Positions 27,178-35,647 of a stretch of 64,000 nt of DNA are shown here, in pieces (the first letter of the stretch is position 1; each line of letters begins with the position of its first letter). The translations under genes were made by a program, and so were the position numbers. The stretch is from Sutcliffiella horikoshii (GTDB lineage Bacteria > Bacillota > Bacilli > Bacillales > Bacillaceae_I), in the NCBI RefSeq assembly GCF_021991925.1, contig NZ_RXZI01000002.1, positions 310,001 through 374,000 on the forward strand, written 5' to 3'. The notes beneath the pieces are model-generated. The model had not been told where the DNA came from and made no database searches. It worked only from the letters and a program-made list of their open reading frames with translations.

Positions 27178-28431
27178 ATGTTTAAAACGGTCAAGTTTAA
27201 TCGCAATATAATCAATGATTTTGCACTAAATATTCTTGCGTCAATTCTTTTAACCTTTACAACTCAATTAATTGCATTTCCGTATATTAGCTCTATAACT
27301 ACAATAGAACAATACGGGCTAGTTTTATTAATAATGGGGCTTGTTAATATAATTGGAGTTTCTATGGGGAACTCATTAAATAATTCTCGTCTCCTTATGC
27401 AAAAGAAAAATGATAGCAAAAATCTAAATGGCGACTATAATATTATTTTTGTTTTCCTTGTAATTATAGTTACATTAATTTCTTCCGTGATTGCAGTATT
27501 CTTTTATAGAGAAATAAATCTAACAGTTATTGGAATTGTTTTAACATCTGTTTTATTATTATTTAGAGCTTATTATATAGTGGATTTTAGAATAAATCTA
27601 AATTACAAAAAAAATCTATTAGTAAGCCTTTATGCGGTAATTGGTTGTCTGTTAGGGATAGCTATCGCTAAAATGACTGGAATTTGGATTGCAATTTTTC
27701 TATTTTCAGAGTTGTTTGCCTTTATTTATCTTTTATTTAGTGTATCCATAATAAAAGATAAATTTAGTATTTCACCATTATTTAATAATAGCCTTAATAA
27801 CTATTTTTACTTATTCCTTGCAGGTATGATATCGGCGATTATGATGTATATAGATAGATTAATTATATACCCTTTTTTAGACCCTCAATCTGTATCAATT
27901 TTTACAGTTGCATCTTTTTTAGGGAAAACAGCGGGCATTGTGATTGGTCCTATTGCTGGAGTTCTATTAAGTTACTACGCTAGAGAAATAAATCTTACTT
28001 TAAATATCTTTTATAAACGAATTACTTTCTATATGATTGGTACTATATTAATAATGATAGTTATCATTACTTTTGGGGAGTTTTTCATTGAAATGCTCTA
28101 TCCATCAATTGCTCCTTTTGTTTCTCAGTATTTTATTGTAGCAAATTTAGGAGCGGTTATTTTCATCTTAGGAAATTTGATACAGCCAATTCTATTGAGT
28201 TATTGCCATGAAAAGTGGAACCTTATTCTTCAAATTATATATTTTATACTGTATGGGATAATCTGTACACTATGTTTATTGAATTTTGGGTTAATGGGTT
28301 TTTGTTATGCTGTCATTTTTGTTAATTCATTACGTGTAATGTTTATGATTTATTCAATAAGGTACTTCATCATATTTAATACTAAAATAAGCTTGATTAA
28401 TCGTAATGCAAGATTAAATTCAACTAGTTAA
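27178..28431 (+). CDS. wzx: Polysaccharide flippase (Wzx/CapK-like, MATE/MOP superfamily)
   Basis: 417 residues, about 12 transmembrane helices (N-D-F-A-L-N-I-L-A-S and further segments), basic loops and no large soluble domain: a Wzx-type lipid-linked oligosaccharide flippase. AGGAAG before the ATG supports this start over the GTG 18 bp upstream. It lies next to the polymerase. It translocates undecaprenyl-linked repeat units across the membrane. Confidence 0.85.
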   Translation: MFKTVKFNRNIINDFALNILASILLTFTTQLIAFPYISSITTIEQYGLVLLIMGLVNIIGVSMGNSLNNSRLLMQKKNDSKNLNGDYNIIFVFLVIIVTLISSVIAVFFYREINLTVIGIVLTSVLLLFRAYYIVDFRINLNYKKNLLVSLYAVIGCLLGIAIAKMTGIWIAIFLFSELFAFIYLLFSVSIIKDKFSISPLFNNSLNNYFYLFLAGMISAIMMYIDRLIIYPFLDPQSVSIFTVASFLGKTAGIVIGPIAGVLLSYYAREINLTLNIFYKRITFYMIGTILIMIVIITFGEFFIEMLYPSIAPFVSQYFIVANLGAVIFILGNLIQPILLSYCHEKWNLILQIIYFILYGIICTLCLLNFGLMGFCYAVIFVNSLRVMFMIYSIRYFIIFNTKISLINRNARLNSTS

Positions 28432-28529
28432 AGAAGCACTCTCTATATTATTACTAATATGCAAGCAAAGCGGAAATGAAAAAAAGTTTAATATAGAAAA
28501 TAAAAATCTTGTAAGTAAGGTGGAGTATA

Positions 28530-29756
28530 ATGTCGAAAATTAATATAGTTGGACTAGGATATATAGGGTTACCTACAGCCCTTATGTTTGCAAAAAGTGG
28601 AATTAAGGTAGTGGGCACTGATTACAACACTAATTTGGTACACTCCTTAAATGCAGGAAAACTTACGTTTGAAGAGATAGGTTTAGAGGATTTATTTCAA
28701 GAAGCACTAACTAATGAAATTGAATTTTCAACGGAATATCAGAAAACTCATACTTATATTCTTGCAGTCCCAACACCTTATATTAAAGAAAGTAAAAAAC
28801 TTGATCCGAAATATGTTATTTCAGCAGTAAATAGTGTTCTTGACGTTTGTGAGAAAGGCGCAGTGATAATAATTGAGTCAACTATATCGCCGGGAACAAT
28901 TGATAAATTTATTCGTCCTGAAATACAAAAAAGAGGCTATGTAATTGGAGAGGATGTTCACTTGCTGCATGCCCCGGAAAGAATTATTCCTGGAAACATG
29001 ATATATGAACTAGAGCACAATTCTAGAACAATAGGTTCAGATAATCTTGAAATTGGAGAAAAGATTAAAGGCTTATACTCAAATTTTTGTAAAGCTGAAA
29101 TTGTTGTAACAGATATTAGATCAGCAGAAATGTCTAAGGTTGTAGAGAATACTTACAGAGATATCAACATAGCTTTTGCTAATGAGTTAGCAAAAATTTG
29201 CCGCACTGATAATATGAATGTCTACGAGATTATCAGAATAGCTAATATGCACCCACGAGTTAATATACTACAACCTGGTCCAGGAGTTGGAGGACATTGT
29301 ATTTCTGTAGATCCATGGTTTTTAGTTGGAGATTACCCAGACTTAACAAATATGATTTTAACTGCACGGAAGACAAACGATTCCATGCCAGGTCATGTAT
29401 TAGGTCGTATCAGAGATATTATGAGAGAGCATGGCATCAAAGATATTTCCAAAGTTGGACTTTATGGTTTAGCATATAAAGAAAACGTAGATGATACTAG
29501 AGAAAGTCCTACACTCCAATTATTAGACAGAATGGACGAGCACTTAGCATTTGGGGTTAAGGTATTTGATCCATTAATAAAATCTCGAATTGTAGACCAT
29601 CAGTTTATGAACTTTGAAGACTTTCTAAATGAAATAGAAATTTTGGTGGTTATGGTTGGACATAATCATATAAAGGAAAATATGGATCTAATTAAGGGCA
29701 AGTTGGTTCTTGATACTAAAAACATTTGTACATTTGAGGGTTCATATAAAATATAG
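28530..29756 (+). CDS. wecC: UDP-N-acetyl-D-mannosamine dehydrogenase (WecC/CapO-like)
   Basis: 408 residues. The NAD motif is V-G-L-G-Y-I-G-L-P; catalytic Cys lies in G-P-G-V-G-G-H-C-I-S-V-D-P-W; the C-terminal UDP-binding domain has G-L-A-Y-K-E-N-V-D-D-T-R-E-S-P. The P-W-F after the Cys motif and the length favour the ManNAc dehydrogenases over UDP-glucose dehydrogenase. It oxidises UDP-ManNAc to UDP-ManNAcA. The matching 2-epimerase (CapP/MnaA) is absent from this locus, so UDP-ManNAc must come from a gene elsewhere. Confidence 0.9.
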   Translation: MSKINIVGLGYIGLPTALMFAKSGIKVVGTDYNTNLVHSLNAGKLTFEEIGLEDLFQEALTNEIEFSTEYQKTHTYILAVPTPYIKESKKLDPKYVISAVNSVLDVCEKGAVIIIESTISPGTIDKFIRPEIQKRGYVIGEDVHLLHAPERIIPGNMIYELEHNSRTIGSDNLEIGEKIKGLYSNFCKAEIVVTDIRSAEMSKVVENTYRDINIAFANELAKICRTDNMNVYEIIRIANMHPRVNILQPGPGVGGHCISVDPWFLVGDYPDLTNMILTARKTNDSMPGHVLGRIRDIMREHGIKDISKVGLYGLAYKENVDDTRESPTLQLLDRMDEHLAFGVKVFDPLIKSRIVDHQFMNFEDFLNEIEILVVMVGHNHIKENMDLIKGKLVLDTKNICTFEGSYKI

Positions 29757-29764
29757 GAATAAAT

Positions 29765-30076
29765 TTGGTAATAGGAATACAGAGAAAAAATATAAGAAAG
29801 CGTCTTGAAAGCGCTATGGTCAAGTCAGGAATAAATTTTATGTTGGCACAATTAATGGGCGATGAAAGATGGATAACACAAAGTATGAGTAATTTTACTC
29901 ATCGTACTGATGGTGATTTAGTAGAATTTAATATTTCTCATGAACAAGAATTAGAAGATGATATGACGATTGTATATGCCGATTTCACCTTCAACAATGG
30001 ACGAAGAGAGACCGCAGAACTGGCAATGATTAACGAAGATGGAGCATGGAAAGTATTTGCTTTTAAAAGCTATTGA
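29765..30076 (+). CDS. Short DUF4878/NTF2-like fragment
   Basis: 103 codons from a TTG with no convincing Shine-Dalgarno, 8 bp after wecC. The sequence A-D-F-T-F-N-N-G-R-R-E-T-A-E-L and the ending E-D-G-A-W-K-V-F-A-F resemble the last strands of DUF4878-like lipoprotein domains. There is no signal peptide. It may be the 3' remnant of a lipoprotein gene whose front was lost when the capsule locus formed. Confidence 0.5.
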   Translation: MVIGIQRKNIRKRLESAMVKSGINFMLAQLMGDERWITQSMSNFTHRTDGDLVEFNISHEQELEDDMTIVYADFTFNNGRRETAELAMINEDGAWKVFAFKSY

Positions 30077-30168
30077 CTGAATATAGGGGACAGGAATGCA
30101 ACCCATTTGTGCTTTAAAGTTTAGGTCCCTCTACCCATTTCCCGTAATTGAATATGGGTGAGTTGTAA

Positions 30169-30207
30169 GGCAGGTGGTCAAGAAATTGTGGCTACCTGTC
30201 TGTTTCT
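30169..30207 (+). terminator. Probable terminator of the capsule operon
   Basis: GGCAGGTGG pairs with CTACCTGTC (9 bp, two G-U) across a 14-nt loop, then TGTTTCT. Upstream, 30084-30140 holds a degraded REP-like sequence (GGGGACAGG ... AGGTCCCTC). Confidence 0.5.
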
Positions 30208-30282
30208 ATAAAACCATATAAAACCCCTTTTATCCCCCCATGCCATAATAATCCCATTTCCACCCAACAAGAAGGCATCCCC

Positions 30283-30834
30283 ATGACCCCAAGGTCATTC
30301 CGCGGCATTACTAATTTCTTAATATATCGCAACCTGCTTAGTCAGCTAGACCGTGAACAAAATGAATTGTACCGGATGTTAATCTATCAGGTAGAGGGAA
30401 TGATTGCTGCGGTTCTTGCAGCGAAGAAGTTGAAAATCCTTAAGTTACTTCTCCCCTATGACCCCACCATTTCCCTTGATGTCCCCTGTGTAGAACTTAT
30501 CTACATAGAAACACTTCAAGATGTCATCGACCATTTAAGCGGGCAGCCGACCCTTTTCTTCATCCAATCTAGCAGCCGAATAGAAGAACCAATAACAATT
30601 AAAAAAGATTTTAGTCAAATGTTAGGTGATGAATTTGCTAAGCGCGCACTTGAAATTGCAGTAATAGGAGAACATTATATGCTGATGTATGGTCCGCCAG
30701 GTTGTGGGAAAAGCTTACTGGCAGAAATATTTCCCTCCATACTTCCGTCTTTAAGACAAGAGGTACAATTGGAGAAACTAAGTCCATACCAGTTAGCTAA
30801 AGCCACCAATCCAACAATACGGTTTCTTTTATGA
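30283..30834 (+). pseudogene. comM (YifB) fragment
   Basis: From about residue 36 of this frame the protein follows the complete ComM at 36044: V-E-G-M-I-A-A-V-L-A-A-K-K, L-P-Y-D-P, V-E-L-I-Y-I and the Walker A M-Y-G-P-P-G-C-G-K-S-L-L-A-E. It lacks the N-terminal 115 residues and everything after the first AAA strand, including Walker B. Identity to the intact copy is roughly half, so it is an old or foreign paralogue, not a recent duplication. The first 35 codons are unrelated. No function is expected. Confidence 0.8.
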
Positions 30835-30901
30835 TTATAAAGGTATTTGGATTTCAATCTAGAAATGTAAATAGAATATCTACAGGAAGTGGGTTTAAGA
30901 A

Positions 30902-31843
30902 ATGCAAATTAAAAAACCGGAACTACTGAATGTCCGAGCTGTTTGGATAAATGAACCGAGAAATTTTACTAGATGGTTGGCAGAAAACATAGACTTTCTA
31001 AATGATAAGTTAGACATGACCCTAAATGTAATTCAAACCGAGAAACAGATTGGATCTTTTAATGTAGATATCTTTTGTGAAGATGAGCATGGGAATAGTG
31101 CTATTATCGAAAATCAACTTGAAAAGACAGATCATACGCACTTGGGACAACTATTAACCTATGCAGTGGGAACAGCAGCCAAGACGGTTGTTTGGATTAG
31201 TCCCGAACCTAGGGTTGAGCATCTAGAAGTGATAGAGTGGCTGAATGAAATCACTCCAATGGACATTAGTTGGTATCTATTTAAGTTAGAAGTTATCAAA
31301 TTAAGTGATTCAGCAGTATCTCCTCTTTTCACAAAAATTGTGGGCCCTAGTCAAGAGGTGAAAAATAAAGGCAATGAGAAGAAGGAGATTGCTGAACGAC
31401 ATCACAAAAGGTTAAATTTTTGGGAGACTTTACTCCCACATCTCAACAAAAAATTACCTCACTATAAAAACGTTAGTCCTTCTATGGATAATTGGCTATC
31501 TGCGGCAACTGGTATAGGAGGTATATACCATTCTATAATTGTCCGTCAAAATAATTCTTCTCTTCAACTGGTAATTGAGAAAAATAGTACAGAACTGAAT
31601 AAAAAAATCTTTGATTACCTATTATCTTTTCAAAGTGAAATCGAAGAAGAATTCGGGGAAGCGTTAATATGGAGAAGAATGGATCAAAACAAATCTAGTC
31701 GGATTCAATTTGATATTAAGGAATGCAATATTGATAATTCTACATGGAATAATGGGATGCCAATGATCGTGGAAAGTTTCATAAGGTGGCATACAGTATT
31801 TAGTTCGCATCTACAATATATTGGTCAACAAAACTGGAAATAA
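30902..31843 (+). CDS. DUF4268 protein with PD-(D/E)XK-like nuclease domain
   Basis: 313 residues. The N-terminal half has F-N-V-D-I-F then I-I-E-N-Q-L-E-K-T-D-H-T-H-L-G-Q-L-L-T-Y, the D...ExQ pattern of restriction-endonuclease-like folds. The C-terminal half (about 165-300) has the DUF4268 pattern (F-W-E-T-L-L-P, then G-I-Y-H-S-I-I and W-R-R-M). Such proteins occur alone or in defence islands. No methylase or other defence partner is adjacent. The Shine-Dalgarno is weak. A DNA-cleaving or DNA-repair role is inference. Confidence 0.75.
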   Translation: MQIKKPELLNVRAVWINEPRNFTRWLAENIDFLNDKLDMTLNVIQTEKQIGSFNVDIFCEDEHGNSAIIENQLEKTDHTHLGQLLTYAVGTAAKTVVWISPEPRVEHLEVIEWLNEITPMDISWYLFKLEVIKLSDSAVSPLFTKIVGPSQEVKNKGNEKKEIAERHHKRLNFWETLLPHLNKKLPHYKNVSPSMDNWLSAATGIGGIYHSIIVRQNNSSLQLVIEKNSTELNKKIFDYLLSFQSEIEEEFGEALIWRRMDQNKSSRIQFDIKECNIDNSTWNNGMPMIVESFIRWHTVFSSHLQYIGQQNWK

Positions 31844-32017
31844 TCGTTAACAGGTACTATATTTTAACATTTCCCTAACATCTCTCTGATACTCTAAAAC
31901 TAAGAATACATAGACATTTAATTGATATAAAAAAGGGTATGAAAATTATCGTAGCTAATACGGGGTCACGAAAGATCTATTATTTATTTCTGAGTAAAAA
32001 CACCAATTTTTCCCTTT

Positions 32018-32044
32018 AAGGATATATAATAATTATATATCCTT
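32018..32044. promoter_or_regulatory. Perfect 12-bp inverted repeat upstream of a hypothetical gene
   Basis: AAGGATATATAA, a 3-bp centre, TTATATATCCTT. It lies 30 bp before the next start codon, where a repressor would act, and has no T-run typical of a terminator. Confidence 0.5.
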
Positions 32045-32074
32045 ATTTCTATATACAGAAGGGAAGATTATATT

Positions 32075-32461
32075 ATGACAGAATACTCTTTCACTCGAAA
32101 TATGATGCTTGCCATTACAAAAGATATATTAAACTTCTTTCTTATTCCTACCAATACCTTATCTGAAATTGCGGATAGAGTAAGCTTTAAATCTGGCACT
32201 GCTGTCCAAAGGCACCTTAATTGGGATATGGAAAGCTGGAGTAATTATTACGGAGAACAATTAGATTTAATTGGGCTTTACAGAAATAAAGATATCATTT
32301 TATTACCTCAAGTATTAGTGTTGGATAATACATCTCAAAAATATAGGAAACAAGATATTTTATTTCTGCACTCAGAAGAGGTTTTTGTCCCTGAAAAAAA
32401 TGTTATAGCCAGAACAAATTGGGCTTTTGAAGAAATTAAAAAAGAGCACAGTAACCTATAG
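32075..32461 (+). CDS. Hypothetical protein, possible HTH
   Basis: 128 residues; GAAGGGAAG Shine-Dalgarno. Residues 27-50 (T-L-S-E-I-A-D-R-V-S-F-K-S-G-T-A-V-Q-R) have the spacing of a helix-turn-helix. No family is recognised. There is no signal peptide or membrane segment. A REP-like repeat begins 2 bp after its stop codon. The perfect inverted repeat upstream would fit self-repression. Confidence 0.5.
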   Translation: MTEYSFTRNMMLAITKDILNFFLIPTNTLSEIADRVSFKSGTAVQRHLNWDMESWSNYYGEQLDLIGLYRNKDIILLPQVLVLDNTSQKYRKQDILFLHSEEVFVPEKNVIARTNWAFEEIKKEHSNL

Positions 32462-32463
32462 AA

Positions 32464-32490
32464 GGGTCGAGGGGACAGGTTCCTCGACCC
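32464..32490 (+). repeat. REP-like palindrome, copy 1
   Basis: GGGTCGAGG ... CCTCGACCC around GGACAGGTT, followed by the family's AT-rich tail (TTTAAAGTGTTAATTTA). It starts directly after the stop of the preceding gene and could serve as its terminator. Confidence 0.9.
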
Positions 32491-32580
32491 TTTAATAATT
32501 TAAAGTGTTAATTTAATGTTGTATCTTATTTTAGTTCAAAACAAATATCCCAAAACGCTCACATAAATTCCCATGTGAAC

Positions 32581-32709
32581 CTAATCCTCTCTCTGGTTCC
32601 ACAACTTTACCTCACAACCAACATGATACATCGTATTACTGTATCAATAACTACATAATCTTCTTTTTCAAATGACTCTCTACAAACAGGACATAAAATA
32701 CTAATCCTT
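32581..32709 (-). pseudogene. Decayed small Cys-rich protein gene
   Basis: On the minus strand I read I-L-C-P-V-C-R-E-S-F-E-K-E-D-Y-V-V-I-D-T and, after a one-base frame change near 32625, Y-H-V-G-C-E-V-K-L-W. Together they form C-x2-C ... H-x2-C, a small zinc-ribbon-like pattern split by a frameshift. No start codon is kept in frame. This is a weak but coherent remnant. Confidence 0.4.
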
Positions 32710-33234
32710 CATCCCGAAAAGTATATTATTCATTAATGTAATCCTTCTTCATCTTGAATATTGTAATCATCTTGTTCACTTGCTGAATGACATAACTTCC
32801 CAGTAAAGGTGGACTGCTAGGTTAAAGTCGGAGGGTCGAGGGGACAGGTCCCTCGACCCTTTATTGATTTAAAGCGTTAATTTAAGGTTTAAATGTTGTC
32901 TTCAGCTAAAAGACCGTGTTGGTTAAGAATATTACATATGCCGTTATAGATTACCAGTCCTTGGCGACGTACCTATCCCTAAGAAAAACAACCTATATTC
33001 TACAGCGTTCGAACAACCTGCTATAACCATGGAAACCCATAGCATAAAAACCACTAATATTCTCCACGGTAATCCCCCTTTTTTTAAAGAAATAGAACCT
33101 TTGTGATCCTATGATCCGATAAGTTTCAAAGGGACGGACCACCGCTTCAAAATCGATTAACGTCCCTGTCCCCTCAACCAGCAACATGGTATGCTAGAAG
33201 TAAAGGAAGAAATTAGTAGGGGGGCGTAAACACG
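32710..33234. other. Non-coding spacer with REP-like copy 2
   Basis: Holds REP copy 2 (GGGTCGAGGG at 32833, CCCTCGACCC at 32850, with the TTTAAAGCGTTAATTTAAGG tail). It also has an inverted, degraded copy around 33150-33180 (GTCCCTGTCCCC). The rest has stops in all frames and no recognised gene. Confidence 0.75.
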
Positions 33235-33345
33235 GTGAAACAAGGTTTTCTATTAACCATCACAATAATGCTTTTGATGGCTTGTTCTCCTAAAGTGGAT
33301 CAAGAGTTAAGGGTCGAGGGGACAGGTCCCTCGACCCTTCATTGA
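33235..33345 (+). pseudogene. Lipoprotein gene 5' fragment truncated by a REP-like repeat
   Basis: A GTG start after AGTAGGGGGGCG opens a lipoprotein signal (V-K-Q-G-F-L-L-T-I-T-I-M-L-L-M-A-C-S, lipobox L-M-A-C). After codon 25 the frame runs into REP copy 3 and stops 11 codons later; the last residues (R-V-E-G-T-G-P-S-T-L-H) are encoded by the repeat. The rest of the gene is gone. Confidence 0.7.
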
Positions 33346-33560
33346 TTTAAAGCGTTAATTATAAGGTGTGAATGTTATCTTTAATTTAGAGCGTAAGGGT
33401 TCATGAGTATTTTACATATACTGTTATAGGTAAAAGCATTGGTTACTTATTTGAAAAATATATTGTTATCGGTGCGGTTGCTTTTACGAATGTGTAGTTC
33501 CTTCCGAATTCTATCTATATCATAAAGAAATCACAAGTCATGAGATCCATTCTATATCCA
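33311..33560 (+). repeat. REP-like element copy 3 with long tail
   Basis: Perfect 10-bp arms GGGTCGAGGG/CCCTCGACCC around GACAGGT. About 120 bp following are nearly identical to copy 4 at 34396, and a weaker tail around 33490-33560 is shared with copy 6 at 35624. The unit is therefore longer than a simple REP and looks like a composite or MITE-like element. Confidence 0.85.
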
Positions 33561-33858
33561 TTTTTGCATTACTTATCTCGTCTTGCATGAGATTGTATGA
33601 CTTGACGGGAATGGAAAAGCATTTCTAACACCTATACCCCTCCTAATATCCTCTTATGTCCTAATCTAAGTATCGGTTCCACTATCACTATCACTATCAC
33701 CCAATATCCAAAAACAAGTTATCATTACTCTGAAACTACTTGATGCAAACGGGCCATTACAAGTTCTGAATTTTTCAAGACAACTGTTTATATCAAAGTA
33801 AATAATAAAGGGAATTAACCGATATTAGAATAAGTAGGATTGTATTGAGGAGGAAATT

Positions 33859-34385
33859 ATGAAATTATATTTGCGTTTTCTAATAAGTATATTAATAATC
33901 TTTGTTTGTATAGGATGTGAGAAAGAGGCCGAAAAAATTGATTTTCAAAATGAAATTAATGAGGTTGAAAAGTATCTGGGACTAGGGAATGGCAGAAAGC
34001 TAGAGTAACCCTTGATGGCATATTAGTAGAAAATTCAAAAGTTAATGCACTAAATAAGTATATTGAGGCAAGAATGATACTTAATAATAGTAATGAGAGT
34101 GAATTTGATAAGGAAAAAAAGGCACTAGAGCTATTAGGGGAAGTTGAGATTCTTAATGAAGAAGAGATTTTTGGTGAAATTAAAACTCTTCGAGACCAAT
34201 TAAGAATGAAAGTGAATAGTATAATTAAAGAGGCAGAAGTACCAGAACAAGCTTTGGTAAACGAAGCATATGAATTATGGAAAAGTTCTTCATATAAAGA
34301 AAGTGCTGAAGTAAACCATATGAATTATGGAAAAGTTCTTCATATAAAGAAAGTGCTGAAGTAAACGATAAAATCCAATCGTTAC
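33859..34385 (+). pseudogene. Frameshifted lipoprotein gene
   Basis: GAGGAGG and ATG start a lipoprotein (M-K-L-Y-L-R-F-L-I-S-I-L-I-I-F-V-C-I-G-C-E) that stops after 49 codons. Reading resumes in another frame from about 33980 (R-E-W-Q-K-A-R-V-T-L-D-G, continuing to 34364). A 50-bp tandem duplication near the 3' end shifts the frame again. After the second unit the original C-terminus (A-E-V-N-D-K-I-Q-S-L-L-A) reappears and then runs into REP copy 4. The mature protein was helical and Glu/Lys-rich; function unknown. Confidence 0.75.
34267..34366 (+). repeat. Exact 50-bp tandem duplication
   Basis: Two identical 50-bp units back to back (34267-34316 and 34317-34366). As 50 is not a multiple of three, the second unit breaks the reading frame. 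Perfect identity means a recent event. Confidence 0.95.
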
Positions 34386-34395
34386 TAGCTGGCAA

Positions 34396-34541
34396 GGGTC
34401 GAGGGGAAAGGTCCCTCGACCCTTCATTGATTTAAAGCGTTAATTATAAGGTGTGAATGTTATCTTTAATTTAGAGCGTAAGGGTTCATGAGTATTTTAC
34501 ATATACTGGTATAGGTAAAAGCATTGGTTACTTATTTGGGA
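34396..34541 (+). repeat. REP-like element copy 4 with tail
   Basis: Arms GGGTCGAGGG/CCCTCGACCC (centre GAAAGGT) followed by about 120 bp nearly identical to copy 3. It directly follows the end of the frameshifted lipoprotein gene. Confidence 0.9.
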
Positions 34542-34697
34542 AGCGTAGGGACGGTTCTCTGCTTCCTAAAGGGGCGAGTTGAAATTTTCTCGTCCCTTTA
34601 TTAGATTGTAACGCATCTTTATCGAACCGGACGCTTTCTCCCATCCGTGATAAAACTGTAACTAGTTTTCTGCTCTGTACAAAAGATAGAATAAATA
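34539..34697. repeat. Second repeat type, copy A
   Basis: About 155 bp matching 34959-35117 (shared segment GGACGCTTTCTCCCATCCGT and flanks) at an estimated 80-85% identity. Both copies follow a REP-like element, so REP and this segment seem to have been duplicated together. It contains the 3' end of the ComK-like fragment. Confidence 0.75.
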
Positions 34698-34886
34698 ACA
34701 GCAGCTTTATGAATCTGCTGCCTCATTGTCTGTGAGGAAACGGAGACTTGTATTTCTGTGTAGTTATGAAATGTAAGATAACAGGAAGTCTTTTTCGTAT
34801 GGATAACTTCTCTGATTTGGTGGTACATGATCCATGCACATTCTGGGTGGTCTGAGGAGTGGGTGGGAAGGGCAATGATACCACGA
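34619..34886 (-). pseudogene. ComK-like C-terminal fragment
   Basis: On the minus strand an open frame reads A-L-P-T-H-S-S-D-H-P-E-C-A-W-I, then Y-L-T-F-H-N-Y-T-E-I-Q-V-S-V-S-S and Q-I-H-K-A-A-V. This aligns by eye with the core of competence transcription factor ComK (F-P-T-L-S-S-x-R-P-Q-C-G-W-I, then V-T-F-S-N). The N-terminal half is missing: the frame meets REP copy 5 exactly at 34887. Most of the DNA-binding protein is absent, so it is not functional. ComK identity is by recalled pattern only. Confidence 0.6.
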
Positions 34887-34913
34887 GGGTCGAGGGGACA
34901 GGTCCCTCGACCC
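34887..34913 (+). repeat. REP-like palindrome, copy 5
   Basis: Perfect arms GGGTCGAGGG/CCCTCGACCC with tail ATCGATTTAAAGCGTTAATTT. It marks the truncation point of the ComK-like fragment. Confidence 0.92.
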
Positions 34914-34958
34914 TTTATCGATTTAAAGCGTTAATTTTACGTGGGCTGAGGGGACATG

Positions 34959-35117
34959 GAAGTTCCGGGACGGTTTTCTGCATCCTAAGGGGCGAGATGA
35001 AATTTTTTCGACCCTTTATTAGATAGTAACGCTACTTTTTTGAACCGGACGCTTTCTCCCATCCGTTATAAAAACTGTAACTAATCATTTGCTCGGTACT
35101 AAAAATAGAATAAATTG
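34959..35117. repeat. Second repeat type, copy B
   Basis: Partner of 34539-34697. On the minus strand it encodes a second version of the ComK-like C-terminus (I-Y-S-I-F-S-T-E-Q-M-I-S-Y-S-F, stop at 35032), so a comK-like 3' end is present twice. Confidence 0.7.
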
Positions 35118-35266
35118 TTTATGGCAGTATAGAAATGTAGTTAATGGCACTTAATTTATGTAAGGCCCGGAGGGTCGAAAGAAAAAAGAAAAAACCACTT
35201 GTCAACAATCCAAAATACACATACACTTCCTGTTGGGTACATTGAGTGCAGGAGGTATTTTAGGAG

Positions 35267-35647
35267 ATGTTGGCAGTGGCCGAAATTAATTATTATATCA
35301 GAGAAGAGATAAACAATAAAGATTGCTTATATACAGATGTAGCAAGAAGGATGAATAGAGATGTAAGGACGATCAAGAAATATGCTGACATGGAGGACTT
35401 CAACGAACAGCCCAAGAGGAAACAAACCAGGAAGTCACCAGTCTTAGGTCCTGTAAAAGAGATTATTGATCTGTGGAAAAAAGAAGATTTGAAGCAGAAA
35501 AAGAAGTTTCGTAGAACCGCAAAAAGAATGTGGGAGTTGTTAAAGGAGCATCATGACTTCGCAGGTTCTGATCGTACAATAAGAGAATATGTTTCTATGA
35601 AAAAAAAGAGCTCCTTAAAAAAAGGGTCGAGGGGACAGGTCCCTTGA
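35267..35647 (+). pseudogene. IS21-family transposase IstA, N-terminal fragment
   Basis: AGGAGGTATTTTAGGAG precedes M-L-A-V-A-E-I-N-Y-Y-I-R. The IstA N-terminus follows with its HTH (D-V-A-R-R-M-N-R-D-V-R-T-I-K-K-Y) and R-R-T-A-K-R-M-W-E-L-L. Normal IstA exceeds 400 residues and has a DDE domain; here the frame enters REP copy 6 after about 118 codons and ends in repeat-encoded G-S-R-G-Q-V-P. No istB is present. It is a dead insertion-sequence remnant. Confidence 0.8.

Noticed and set aside
31938-32018. 26-codon ORF before the perfect palindrome (M-K-I-I-V-A-N-T-G-S)
   Set aside because: Too short, no clear ribosome-binding site and no recognised family; may be a remnant.
32993-33187. 64-codon minus-strand ORF
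   Set aside because: It lies in repeat-derived spacer, has no Shine-Dalgarno, and its sequence follows worn REP DNA.
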